Assembly: GCA_947172415.1 (NCBI GenBank)
Contig: OX359194.1
Span: 868,001-932,000 of the forward strand
DNA: 64,000 nt
Source of the DNA: Chondrosia reniformis
Taxonomy: Eukaryota; Porifera; Demospongiae; Chondrillida; Chondrillidae
Direction: 5' to 3'
Position 1 is the first letter of the stretch. The number at the start of each line of letters is the position of its first letter. Of this stretch, positions 35,801 to 47,800 are shown piece after piece. The notes under the pieces are model-generated. The model had not been told where the DNA came from and made no database searches. It was given only the letters and a program-made list of their open reading frames with translations. Made by a program: the position numbers and the translations under genes.

Positions 35801-38800
35801 GTGATATCTGGGGTGTTACAAACCTTATATTTCACACTTCAACTAGTGATAAATGTTAGATCACCAGTAGACCTACTCGTGTTTACTTATCATCAAGTCA
35901 TACTTGATATACCGTAAATCTTTTAAAAATTCGTGAACTTTTGAGACTTTTCAATTCTTACTTTTCGAAGTTTAGGAGGAAATATGTGCCTATTCGTTCG
36001 CGTCTTGCGAAAATTAGAGAGTTCTTTCGAAATTAGAGGCATTCTGACACCATTTTATGGAGGTACAAAATGGCTGCCTCTGGCTCGTTCTTTGTCATGA
36101 TATCATGCGTTATTCGTGGGTATCATGTCTGGCGAACTTCAACAGAGATCTCTGCCTAGTCTTCACCTCCTTCATCAGGTCGACGCGCTCTGGAGATGGC
36201 GGTGGCTCCTCGTAACCAGTTATCTCAACGTTCAACCATAGATACTCTATACTCCATAACGGAGTATAGAGTATCTATGGTCCGACAACATCTCCCAGTG
36301 CAACACTGCTTCTAGGTGCAATTACCATTGCTAGGTACAAGTCCCAAGGTTTACAGCTGGTTACACGTGCGTTGCCGAACTTTAGAGTTCGCGAAGATTT
36401 CGAATTTTTAGAGCTTTTCAGTGCAAGATTGCGAAATGTTGACGAAAATTAGAGTTTCAAATTTTTAGAAGATTTACGGTATATTAATTATATCCACACT
36501 CAAGTTTGGTCGAGGGCAGATATCACTTAGCTTCATACTTGAGTGTGGTATAACTGCTACATATAGTATCTTTATTATGAGATTAATTGTATTGATTTAA
36601 TGGAATAATCCTGATTATTTTTTTAATTATTTTCTCTGTCAACAATTCTGTAGTTAATCCATCAGCTATCAACACTATTAGAGTTGGAAAAACTGATGAT
36701 CCAACTACAACTGTCACTATAACACCTACCCTCAGTCAACCTGTAAAGTTGGAATGTGAAAGGACCGGTTTATTTAAGAATTGGTATACTGATGGAACTG
36801 TAGTAACTCCCACTAATGGAAAACTTACTACTATACCTGGAGTTATTAGGACAATCCTTATCTCATCATTCAGTCCATCTCATGCTAAAGGATACACATG
36901 TACTGTTACTACTTCAGGTTCACATAGTGCTTATCCAGTAATACTAAGTGAGTGATACAACAATTATAGTCCCTGTATATTAAACACAACAATGTTATGA
37001 TATACATATGTATAACAATTAATTTAGAATAATTATAATATTATATCAATAATGAACAATCACTGTAATGTAACATGGCATCAGAATATTTATCTATAAA
37101 ATTATTTGAATTATTTGAATTGTAAATTGTAGCTAAGTGTTTAGTTTTGTGAATTGCATATACACTTTAACACCCCTCTGGTAAGACTGAAGGTCAAAGG
37201 TTGACAGTTTGATTCATGGCTCTAATTCTGTTGGTATTTATGTACCTAAGTATAGTTCATAAAGATAGTTTTAAATGTTATGAGAACAAATTATAAGTAT
37301 TAGTTATACACCGAAACGCCGTTGTAGGAGTGATATATACTCTGTTGCTTCTTATCGTTATTTTGGTGGGATTTTTAGGATGGCTCATCTAGCGTCTGGT
37401 TGGTTTTGCTTAAATGCTGACGACTTCATAGAATGCTCTTGCCCTGACTACTACAACTGTCCTAAATGTAAGGAGAATTGTCCACCCCCCCCAAGAAGAA
37501 AGGTTTTAGTTTACCATATTTGGGCAGGGATATAACAGGATTTAAGAAGCCGATGCAGTATATAGCTTCTTAACTCCTGTTATATCACGGTTATGAAATT
37601 TAAACACAGGTAGTTGCCCCGGCAATGGGGTATATTACTCACTATAATATCCTTTGAAGTTTCATTAACTAAGTCTATGTGTTAATAAGCAGACCCTTTG
37701 AGATACAATTAGTGAATTATCTAATATATATATATACCATATTTCAAAAGCTACAGTTATATTACCTATTATGAAAAACAAACTGAAATACAATTTTCTT
37801 TGACTAATGATTTAGGACAAACATATAGAGATTTGGATGAGGATACAGTTAGGCTTCTTTACTTCCTCTCACCACTGTGCCAGACAGCTGTTTCAGGGAA
37901 TTCCACCCTTCAGCAGTGATCTTTTCTTCTTTGTCATTTTGAGTGAATAATCATTGTTAACATTGTAAAAGTAGAAAATTCAATTAGTATCTATATATGA
38001 ATGACTAAGATAAGATGCTTACTTTCCCATTGTAACTTTATTTCTTGTCATACAATCAATAACAAAAAACTTTAAAAAACAAAATGTTAAATTCTTTTTG
38101 AAACAGAGTTGTAGTATTTTGTTTGTACCTATTCTGTTGTTATTTATGCCCATATAAGGCATACAAAGTATTAATGATAAGCCAAAGCAGAAGAAAATCT
38201 ATTAGTGTATTACCTGTACAAGCAAGTTTACTAATAGATTTATAATTAATTCATAAAAGTTAATTGGACCTACATTCCTTTCATAAAATTAAATTTCATC
38301 ATGTGTCTTAGTTAACACCTTATTTAACTTTTGGCGCCAAAATAGTGTATATAAGGCCCCTAGATTTAGCATAGTGAGCCAAGGATTCACAGAAGATCAA
38401 GAGATAAAGAAAAAGACAAAGACTCCCAGGATCACTGATGAAGGGTGGAATTCCCAGAAACGGCTGTCTGACCCAATGGAGAAGAAGATGAAAGAAGGGA
38501 AAAGAAGGAAGAAAAGACTCCTGTATCTTCATCTAAAGCTCTCTTTAGGTTTAGTTCCCCTATAGGCTCTTTTTACAGAATAGGCATATAGCATGTAGGA
38601 AAATGGTATCTTAGATTTTCATGTGTTTACTTAGCCTCATGTTAGTCCCTGGTGGCTGTTGAGCCATTGTTGCCTTTAAATAGCCCTGGCTACATGTAAT
38701 AGGTTAAGTCTTTGTGGACTAGCTTGTCTAGTCCTTGACCCATTTCCAATCATGACAAGTACAAAGTATAGAGATAGGATACCGGCTGGGAGGTCGCCCG

Positions 38801-41800
38801 GGTTAACAAGCTCCCCGTCATTAGGTAAAGGTAGGGTGCCTGGTGATGAAAAGTTAGCTAACTCTCCCCCATCTGTAGGTAGAGGAGTGCCTACTGGTGG
38901 GCAAGCTAGCCCCTCACTAATTAAGAAGTGTAGCAATAAGCGGTGTAAAACATGTCCCTCTTTAGTTACTGGCCCTACTTTTAAGAGTTCAGTTACTGGC
39001 AGGACCTATCAAGTCCGTAGCCCTTGTGGTCCCCTAGGATGTCAGAGTAGGAATGTTGTGTATCTTATTACTTGTAAACGATGTGATGTACAGTATGTAG
39101 GAGAAACCTCTCAAATGCTTAGGAGTAGAATGAACAACCATAGGACTAGTACCAAAGGTTTTAAGCCACTGTATATCTTTACAATCACTTTAATTCTGAT
39201 AACCATAGTTTTGATGATGCCTTGATTATGCCCATAGAACAGATACCTGAGACACCTAATTCTACTAGCCTCAGACTACTGAGAGAAGCGTTCTGGTACA
39301 AGGAACTCTGCTCTATTTACCCATATGGACTTAACGATAACATTAAAGGCGTTGGCAATATTTCGAAACTTAAAAAAGAAATCATCGTATGGAACCTTTT
39401 TAATCGCTTATCTCATAAAAGACGGCATCGGCGCTCCAATCTAAAATCAACAGGCAGTAGTAATAACGCTACCTTCGACCCTGAATGGCTCAAAGAACGA
39501 CTACCACTTTACAAGAACGTGGGCTTTCTAGCCAAACTTAAACGCGATACTTTTGCATTACAAGCTCGACACCTTCATCGTTTGGTAAACTCGGTACAAT
39601 GTCTCATCGATACCCCAGAAACACCTTTTCCACTTAGACTTATGCTAATGATTAAAGACGTTATTAAAGCACGCGCTTCAGCCAGCCTTCCCAAACACCC
39701 AACGAAAACGACAAGTCCAGAAGGGTTTCTTAAAATCGTGTTTCATAATAAAGGTGTAGAAAAAATAGGCCTCTCAGGTATCTTAAACCAAAAGTTAGTG
39801 TTAGAAACTGTCCCACCCTTTATACAAAACAAAGAGCCCCCATGTGTAGTATATAAGTATACCCAACCAATAGGACCTCAAATCTTTAACTTTTCACAAG
39901 CCTCTAAGTCAGATGTCTTTAGAAAACCAGAACCATGTGAGTGTCACAAGTCCCCCTTCATTTACAAGCCTCTAGGCCATGTTTTAACAGGTGACCTACG
40001 TATTGTTAGTAACCCAAAACTTAGAAAACTTCTTAAGAAAGGACCAAAATTTAGAGAACCTAATAACTTTAATTGGGTAACTGCTTTAAAAATGTGTAAG
40101 GAAGGTCTTAGAAAATATAAGATTACCTGGGCCCGTAGAGAAAATGTATCTATTTCTGTATTTAGTGAGTGGGAAAATGCTGTACTTAAGAAAATTAATG
40201 ATAGGATCTCTAAGCTGTCTAAATCGTATACCAAATCCTCAGTAGCCAAGAAGACCCTTACTTGCCCTAAAATTAAGAAATTCTTAGCAGACCTACATGA
40301 TAAGTATGTTATAGCCCCTGCCGATAAGGCCTCTAATAATATAATATTTATATATAAGTCCTACTATAGATAAATTCTTAATGAAGAACTAGGCAGTACC
40401 TCCACTTATACTAAATGTACAGTAGAACCCCAACAGTTAATGAGGAAACACATAGATTTCTTAAAACTAGAGAACTTAGAACCTAAACCAGACTGGTGTA
40501 ACCTTCCGTCTTTTTACTGGATGCCTAAGCTACATAAGAACCCTTACAGCTACAGATTCATAGCTGCTTCTCACAAATGTACTACCAAACCCCTTTCTAG
40601 ATTTCTAAATTCGGCACTCAGACTAATTCTCAAACATTTTAGAGAATACTGCCTAGGTATATATAGGAATACTGGTGTTAATGCCTTTTGGATAGTAGAA
40701 AACTCACTAGAAGTCTTAGATAGTCTTAGGTCTATACCCGCTAGAAAAACCCAGCTAGCTAGTTTTGATTTTTCTACATTATATACAGCGATCCCCCATA
40801 ACCTACTTAAAGATAAGATTACTAACCTTATTCATAGTGCCTATACCTGTAGGAAGTCCCAATATATAGAAATCTGTCGGGATAAAGCCTTTTGGTCTAA
40901 CAATGTCTCCAATAAAGCAGTCACAGCTGTTCATTTAGTAGAGCTCTTTAATTACCTTATTGACAACATTTATGTATGTGTAGACGGTTCTGTATTTAAG
41001 CAATGTGTAGGTATTCCTATGGGTACTGACTGTGCCCCTGTAGTTGCTAATCTTTTTCTGTTTGCCTATGAGTATGAGTTTATGAAAGGACTACTTAAGG
41101 ATAACATCACCCTAGCTATTAAATTTTCCAATACTTATAGGTATATTGATGACCTTTTATGTATTAACAACAAGGATTTTGAACTGTCAATTAGTGATAT
41201 TTACCCCAAAGAACTTATTCTTATATATAAAAAGACAAATACCAGCCCTAAAAAATCCCCCCTTTTTAGACTTAGATATAACCATTACTAACAATCAATT
41301 TATCACTAAAGTATATGATAAGCGAGAGGACTTTAACTTTGATATAGTAAATTTCCCCCATTTAGATAGTAATATTCCTAATACCCCAGCCTATGGTGTC
41401 TTTATTTCACAACTAATTAGGTATTCCAGAATATGTAGTGACTTCCCCAGTTTTCAGGCTAAAAGTTTGCAGTTATGCAATAGGCTTATTAAGCAGGGTT
41501 ACAAATACTTTAAGCTAAAATCAACCTTTAAAACCTTCCTATCCCGGCAGCCTCTAGTTAGAATCAAGTATAAGCAAAAAGTAGCTAGTATGCTTAAGGA
41601 CTGTCTTATGTTACCCCATATTGTGTTACCCCACCTCCAAAGAAATGTTACTACTAGAAGACCTAAGGGTAGACTTATGTAATATGTCCTACTTTTGTCT
41701 ATAGTTATGCTGAATCTGTTTTACCTGTACAAGCAAGTTTACTAATAGATTTATAATTAATTCATAAAAGTTAATTGGACCTACATTCCTTTCATAAAAT

Positions 41801-44800
41801 TAAATTTCATCATGTGTCTTAGTTAACACCTTATTTAACTTTTGGCGCCAAAATAGTGTATATAAGGCCCCTAGATTTAGCATAGTGAGCCAAGGATTCA
41901 CAGAAGATCAAGAGATAAAGAAAAAGACAAAGACTCCCAGGATCACTGATGAAGGGTGGAATTCCCAGAAACGGCTGTCTGACCCAGTGGAGAAGAAGAT
42001 GAAAGAAGGGAAAAGAAGGAAGAAAAGACTCCTGTATCTTCATCTAAAGCTCTCTTTAGGTTTAGTTCCCCTATAGGCTCTTTTTACAGAATAGGCATAT
42101 AGCATGTAGGAAAATGGTATCTTAGATTTTTCATGTGGGATCATATTATAAGTACAGTTCAATTGTTTATCATTTCCTGTTTGATTGATTATGTTAGCAT
42201 TTCTAGAATCATATTTTATTGTTTACCATTTACGTACACAGAAACTCCGCCTTCTGTACCTGAAATACCTCCACCATCTCAAGTAGAACGTGTCATGTTA
42301 ACTGGAAATGGAACATCTCTGACTGTTTCATGGACTGCAGTAACTGGAACTGATCCAAAGTATGCAATAGGCTATGTAGTTAGGTATTCAAGTAAAAGCC
42401 AGAGTCAAACAGAACCACCATTTAATGCTATGAAGAGATCAGGAATTACAGATACATCAACTACACTGAACAGACTTCAATCAGGTACCACCTACTATGT
42501 TTGGGTAGCAGCTGAAATCCTTGGTGCTGGAGTTCAAGGACCTTACAGTATGAGAAGGATGATTAAAGGTAATCTGATTTTTTAATCAAAAAGCTAGTGA
42601 TGAATATTGTGATTCCCCAAATGAAGTGTTTGTAACTGCTCGTGCATGATACCCATATGCAAGTAAATTAAAACATTTACAAAAATGATGTTTGAAGTAG
42701 TGTTCACTAATACATCTGCAAAAAGTATCAAAACAAGACACTGATTATATGATAAGGCTAATCATACAGAAGTTGCATATAATACTGAAATTTAAGTAAC
42801 TTAACCATACACTTCTGTGTTTGGGCGCGCCATTCCACTTAAATAAATTCCATCTTGGGAAGATAAATTTTACAATAATTATATATATATACAGTGCAAG
42901 TTACAATATACTAAGGTAATCTAATATAAATAATATAATGTAATTAATTCATATGGCTCCAAGAAAGGACCTAGAAACAAAATGGGCACATCATCATAAA
43001 GTTTAAGGTATAAAACTCATTTTAAATTTAAGAGATTTTTTATTTAGGCCTCCGTTTGTTAGAAAACGGAGGACAAAGTCTGCATATAAAATGCCATAGG
43101 ACTATAGAAAACCTATGGGAAATTTATAATGAAACCATGTGTTATATTAATAAAAATTTTCAATTGGTCAGATAACTGTGAAACCGACATATATCATGGT
43201 ACAAGTGTATGACAAACGTCTGGCGAAGTTTTGCTTAATTAAATGAGCAAAATAACCAAGATATAACAAAGAATTCAAGGTTACGATTGCGCAATCTCGT
43301 GATGTATTATGATGTTTCTCTAGGGCGTCACCAACACCTCTCGTATGTCGCTCCGTAAACATTTAGTGAATCTTGTGACGTTGCGAAAACGTCACCGACT
43401 CGTTGCTAAAGAAGATCATCCTTTCGTGAACGGCTATGACAAGTCGACGCTCTCCTACGAGAAGGAGCTACGGAATAAGCGAGTTGTAGCGAAGGTTAGA
43501 TAAAGCGTATTTGTATACGTTCATGTTAAGTTTAAGCCAGAATTGTTGCTATATATTGATGTAAAATAAATAAAATAAATTCGTTTAGACGACCGTATAG
43601 TAAAACTTTGGTACTTTAAGATACTAAGGTGTGAAAAGGTAATTGGAAGGCCATGCGTTTAACCTTATATGATCTGTAGAGACTACTACTCTGTATGCAG
43701 CAGTTGAGAATTTCAGTGTGGCTAAAGTCTTGTAGCGTTTAATATACCTGATTGTGATTATTTTGGGAGTCATTTGCATCCGTATTATATTGTATACCTC
43801 AGTGTGATTATCTTGGTAGTCACTTGCATCCGTGTATAAATTTGTAACTTGCACTGTGTAGTACTTGATTATATATATATATATATATATCGGAGGCCTA
43901 AATCAAAAATCTCTTAATTTAAAATGAGTTTTATACCCTAAACTTTATGATGATACGTATGTCCATTTTGTTTCTAGGTCCTTTCTTGGAGCCATATGAA
44001 TTATTTACTTATTTATTTATATTATATTTGATTACCTTAGTATATTGTAACTTTCACTGTATAAATACAAATACTATACGTATATACACAGCAACCAAGA
44101 GGTAGCTGTATAGAGCTAAATAAAAATTGGTAAAGTGATTTTTTATGATATACAACATATAATACCTCAGTTCTACCTCAAGTCCAAGGTGTCACTCTTA
44201 CAAGAGGTGTATCAGATGGATCTCCATTTTTGGCAGTTTCATGGACTGCAGTATCTGGATCTGAAATAACCTACACTGTGAGGTATTCAACAAGTAGTGG
44301 TACTACAACAGAACCACCATCTGGAGCATCAACAATAATGTCAGGAATCGCTGGTACATCAACTACACTGAGTGGACTTACACAAGGTATAAGATACTAC
44401 ATTTGGGTAGCAGCTGTTTCATCAGTTAGACAAGGACCTTACAGTACAAGAGTGTCAGAGACTACATTTGAAGGTAAATATATATATATGTAATTTGTTT
44501 CAAATATTGTTTCTAGACATACGTATGTATGAAAACATTCATTACCTTTGATTGGTATGGAATCTAATAAATACATACCATATGATCTCTCTTTGTATAC
44601 AGCTTGCTTTCCTTTTCCATACTTATATTAGTTGTTATCCTCATGATTATATATAGATAAAAGATATACATCAGACGGGGTCATATACTGTATGTATAGT
44701 AGTTATACCACACTCAAGTGTGATGCATAAGTGATATCTGCCCAAGACAGAAGGTCAAGGGCAGATATCACTTAGCTTCACACTTGAGTGTGGTATAATT

Positions 44801-47800
44801 ATTATATATCACATATGACTTGAATCAATTGTAAAGGCGATGATAAGTAAACATGAGTAGCTAGGCCTACTGGTGATATAACATTTATCACTAGTTCAAG
44901 TGTGAAATATAAGGTTTGTAACACCCCAGATATCACCCGGTTGCCCTGGTAACATGATATATACAGTAAAACGTCTATTAACGGACACTCCCAATAGCGG
45001 ACAGTCTCTGTATAACGGCACTGATAAGCTTTTAGTGTATATACATATATGTATATCCAGTCCTAGCGCAAGTTACAAATTTAAAAAGATACATTTGACT
45101 CCTAGGATAATCACAATCAAGTATATTAAATAGTACAAGACTTTATTCACAATGCTACAGACTTGAAAACACATCGAAATTCTCAACTTCTGCATACTAT
45201 AAACAGATCATATAAGGTAGAACACATGGTCTACCAATTTCCTTTTCACACCTTAGTACAAACTAAAGATGATGCATCTGCATGCCATTATCAGCAAATA
45301 TTTCGTTCTTAAAGGCTCTCAGATAATAACCACAGCAGATTTGAGTTGCCTTGAGAGGGAGCTAGGGATACTGACAGTTGGCTGAATGCATTCACATAAT
45401 CAACTGGGTTAGAGACCATTTAATAACTTGCTCACAAGGGCATAAAAGGTCAAGGCCTTTATATATGTCATATGATGTTCCTTGAAGTCTTGTACTGTTT
45501 AATATACCTATGGATATATAGGAGTCACTTGCATCTCTATAATTTGTTACTTGTACTGTGTATCACTTGATTGTAGTTATGCATAATATTATATAGAAAA
45601 AAATCGAAACTAAAATTAAATGTTCTTTAATGCAATTACTTACAGTACAATGCTTGATGGTAAGTATTGTATATATATGATTCTCAGTCCTATTGTATAT
45701 TGTATCCAGTTCCAGGTGCTCCCACTAACCTCATGATATCTCCTCCATCTGGATCATGTGACCAACTGATGGTCACTTGGACAGCACCATCTAGCACTGT
45801 AGGACTACCAGTCAGGTATAAAGTGTATAGAAATGGTGATGAGGTACATTCAATGAGAACTACCACTACTGCTACATGGAGTGGTCTAACAGGTAACACA
45901 CAGTACACAGTGAGAGTAGTAGCTTTCAATGACTTGGGAGATGGAGGAGAAGTAACAGGAACAGGAAGAACAAGACCACAAGGTAATATCCAATAACTGT
46001 TCATACCACATAATGTATATAGTTGGGAGGGTGTTACATACAATTGCAAGAGAGGCCGGATGAGACCAAATGCAATATTTGGATACATAATTCCAGAAAT
46101 AGTTGCAATAATCTAATTATACCTATTTACCCACGATTTTTCATACTTGGCAGTTCTAAGACATCAACGAGATCAACTTTTTTTACAAACAGTGCACTAT
46201 ACGATAGTAACTATATACTTAAAGTATAAGTTAAAAATAATGAAGTGAAAAGGGGTACTGTAATTAATGGATTCAAAGATGTAGAAATGAAGCAATTTTT
46301 TAATAGAGTAAGGATTCCTTCTAACTGCATCGAACTTATCTTTAGAAAGGGTCATCTTTCAACATTTAGAGCTTCTAAAGACACAGTTTTTCTTGCTTGA
46401 CCCTTTCTAAACATAAGCAATTTTTATATACTTCATTAATTTTTGGTATAAAAGTCACACTAAATTGTCTAAAACATAAAATATAAATAATGCGATTATT
46501 TCTGGAATGGTGGAATAATATTCTATTCGACTTTCAGCTCTGTATTTCTATATCTGACTTGTCATTTTCAATGTTGTATGATTTACAGCCTCTATCTCCT
46601 AGAGTATTCTTCCTTAGAACTCAATTATTATGTATCTGAATTGGTTAAGGTGAATAGAATCAGCTTCCATTTCATGCTGTACAATCCCACTTGCATTTAT
46701 TTTGTAGTAGGATGAAACTAATAACATTTGTCTTATTATTCTCTCATTTTCTATAGCTCCTTCAATATCTTCACTGTCAGCCAGTTCCTCAACAAAACTA
46801 ATCATCACACTCACTGCACCAGCTAGATCATCTTCTCTTACTTACGAGTGTATTGTATCTACAACTGTGAGTGGTCTATCTCCAAAGACTGTAACTGGTA
46901 CAGTGTTACAGTATACAGTGAATGGTTTAAGTCCTTATGTTACTTACACTGTTGAATGTACATCTTCAAATGGAGAAGATTCTTGTAATTCTAACATGGA
47001 CACTATAAGAATGCTTTCTGCAGGTGAGTGTGTTGTGTTTTTTCCTATCATGCAAGTAAGACTTTTAGGAAATTTTGTATAGTAAGAATTCAATTAAAAC
47101 ATGTTATACCATGATACGTATATAATATTTACATTTCATTCAGTTCCAAGTGGTCCACCACTCAGTGTCATGGCTGACACTTCATCTACTTCAACTACTC
47201 TAAGATGGGACCCACCAACTGAAAGAGACAGAAATGGAGAAATCACAGGATATGTAGTAAAGTACAAACGCACTACTTCTACCAGCTACAATAATGAACT
47301 GGTTCTTCAAGGCTCTGAGAACAGTTACACTATAACTGATCTAATGGAAGGTAATGAATACACTCTATCTGTCGGTGCTATGACTGTCAATGGAACAGGA
47401 CCAAATGCTACTATTGTCATCACTACTGTACCTATAGGTAAGAGGTTTGAAAGAACATTTATATATATATATGCTTTTAAAGATATAGGTTTCATTTATA
47501 ACCTATAGTTGAGAATCTAAGAGTATCGAAAGTAACAGCCCGTACAATCAACATAACTTGGGATGCTCCTCCTGATGGTTACACTGTGGATGCACCTTAT
47601 GCAGAAGCTACTGATTCATCTGGGGGAGTAAGGACTAGAACACCTGCCAATGCTGCCACCTCAACATGGCATAGGTTTAGCAACTTAAACTCTTTCAGAG
47701 AGTACAGACTATTTGTCAGACTAAGGGACTCTGATGGAAATAAAGGATCATACAGCAGTATTACAGCAAGGACTCTTGGAAAAGGTAAACTACGTATAAG

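Larger units (their letters stand above)
35299..36947 (+). other. Gene B Ig1 and Ig2 exons
   Basis: Exon 35299-35604 ([30 protein letters not shown]) and exon 36654-36947 ([30 protein letters not shown]), both phase 1-1. The spacing Cys to Trp to Tyr-x-Cys fits Ig-like domains. The second exon ends ATACTAA before GTGAGT, where A has CTAG, so a Lys replaces the linker Glu before the next FN3. Confidence 0.87.
38210..42137 (+). mobile_element. Penelope-like retroelement, permuted (GIY-YIG before RT), near-intact
   Basis: A 3.9-kb element in gene B intron 3, same orientation as the gene. Direct repeats 38210-38625 and 41721-42137 (416 and 417 bp) differ at only a couple of positions (for example CCCAATGG versus CCCAGTGG). 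Between them is a coding region 38752-41682 with a zinc-knuckle/GIY-YIG part followed by RT. The order GIY-YIG then RT, rather than RT then GIY-YIG, is that of the permuted Penelope clade (Naiad/Chlamys type). A frameshift near 39165-39180, one TAA at 40371-40373 and a frameshift near 41260-41280 inactivate this copy. The small number of lesions and the near-identical repeats indicate a recent insertion. Confidence 0.85.

Noticed and set aside
38320-38565. Frames of 63-70 codons on both strands in the Penelope repeat, also at 41831-42076
   Set aside because: They overlap the hammerhead core and are repeated only because the pLTR is repeated; no protein motif.
43168-43854. Minus-strand frames of 64-76 codons inside the long-TIR element
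   Set aside because: No transposase motif; short frames expected by chance in this composition.
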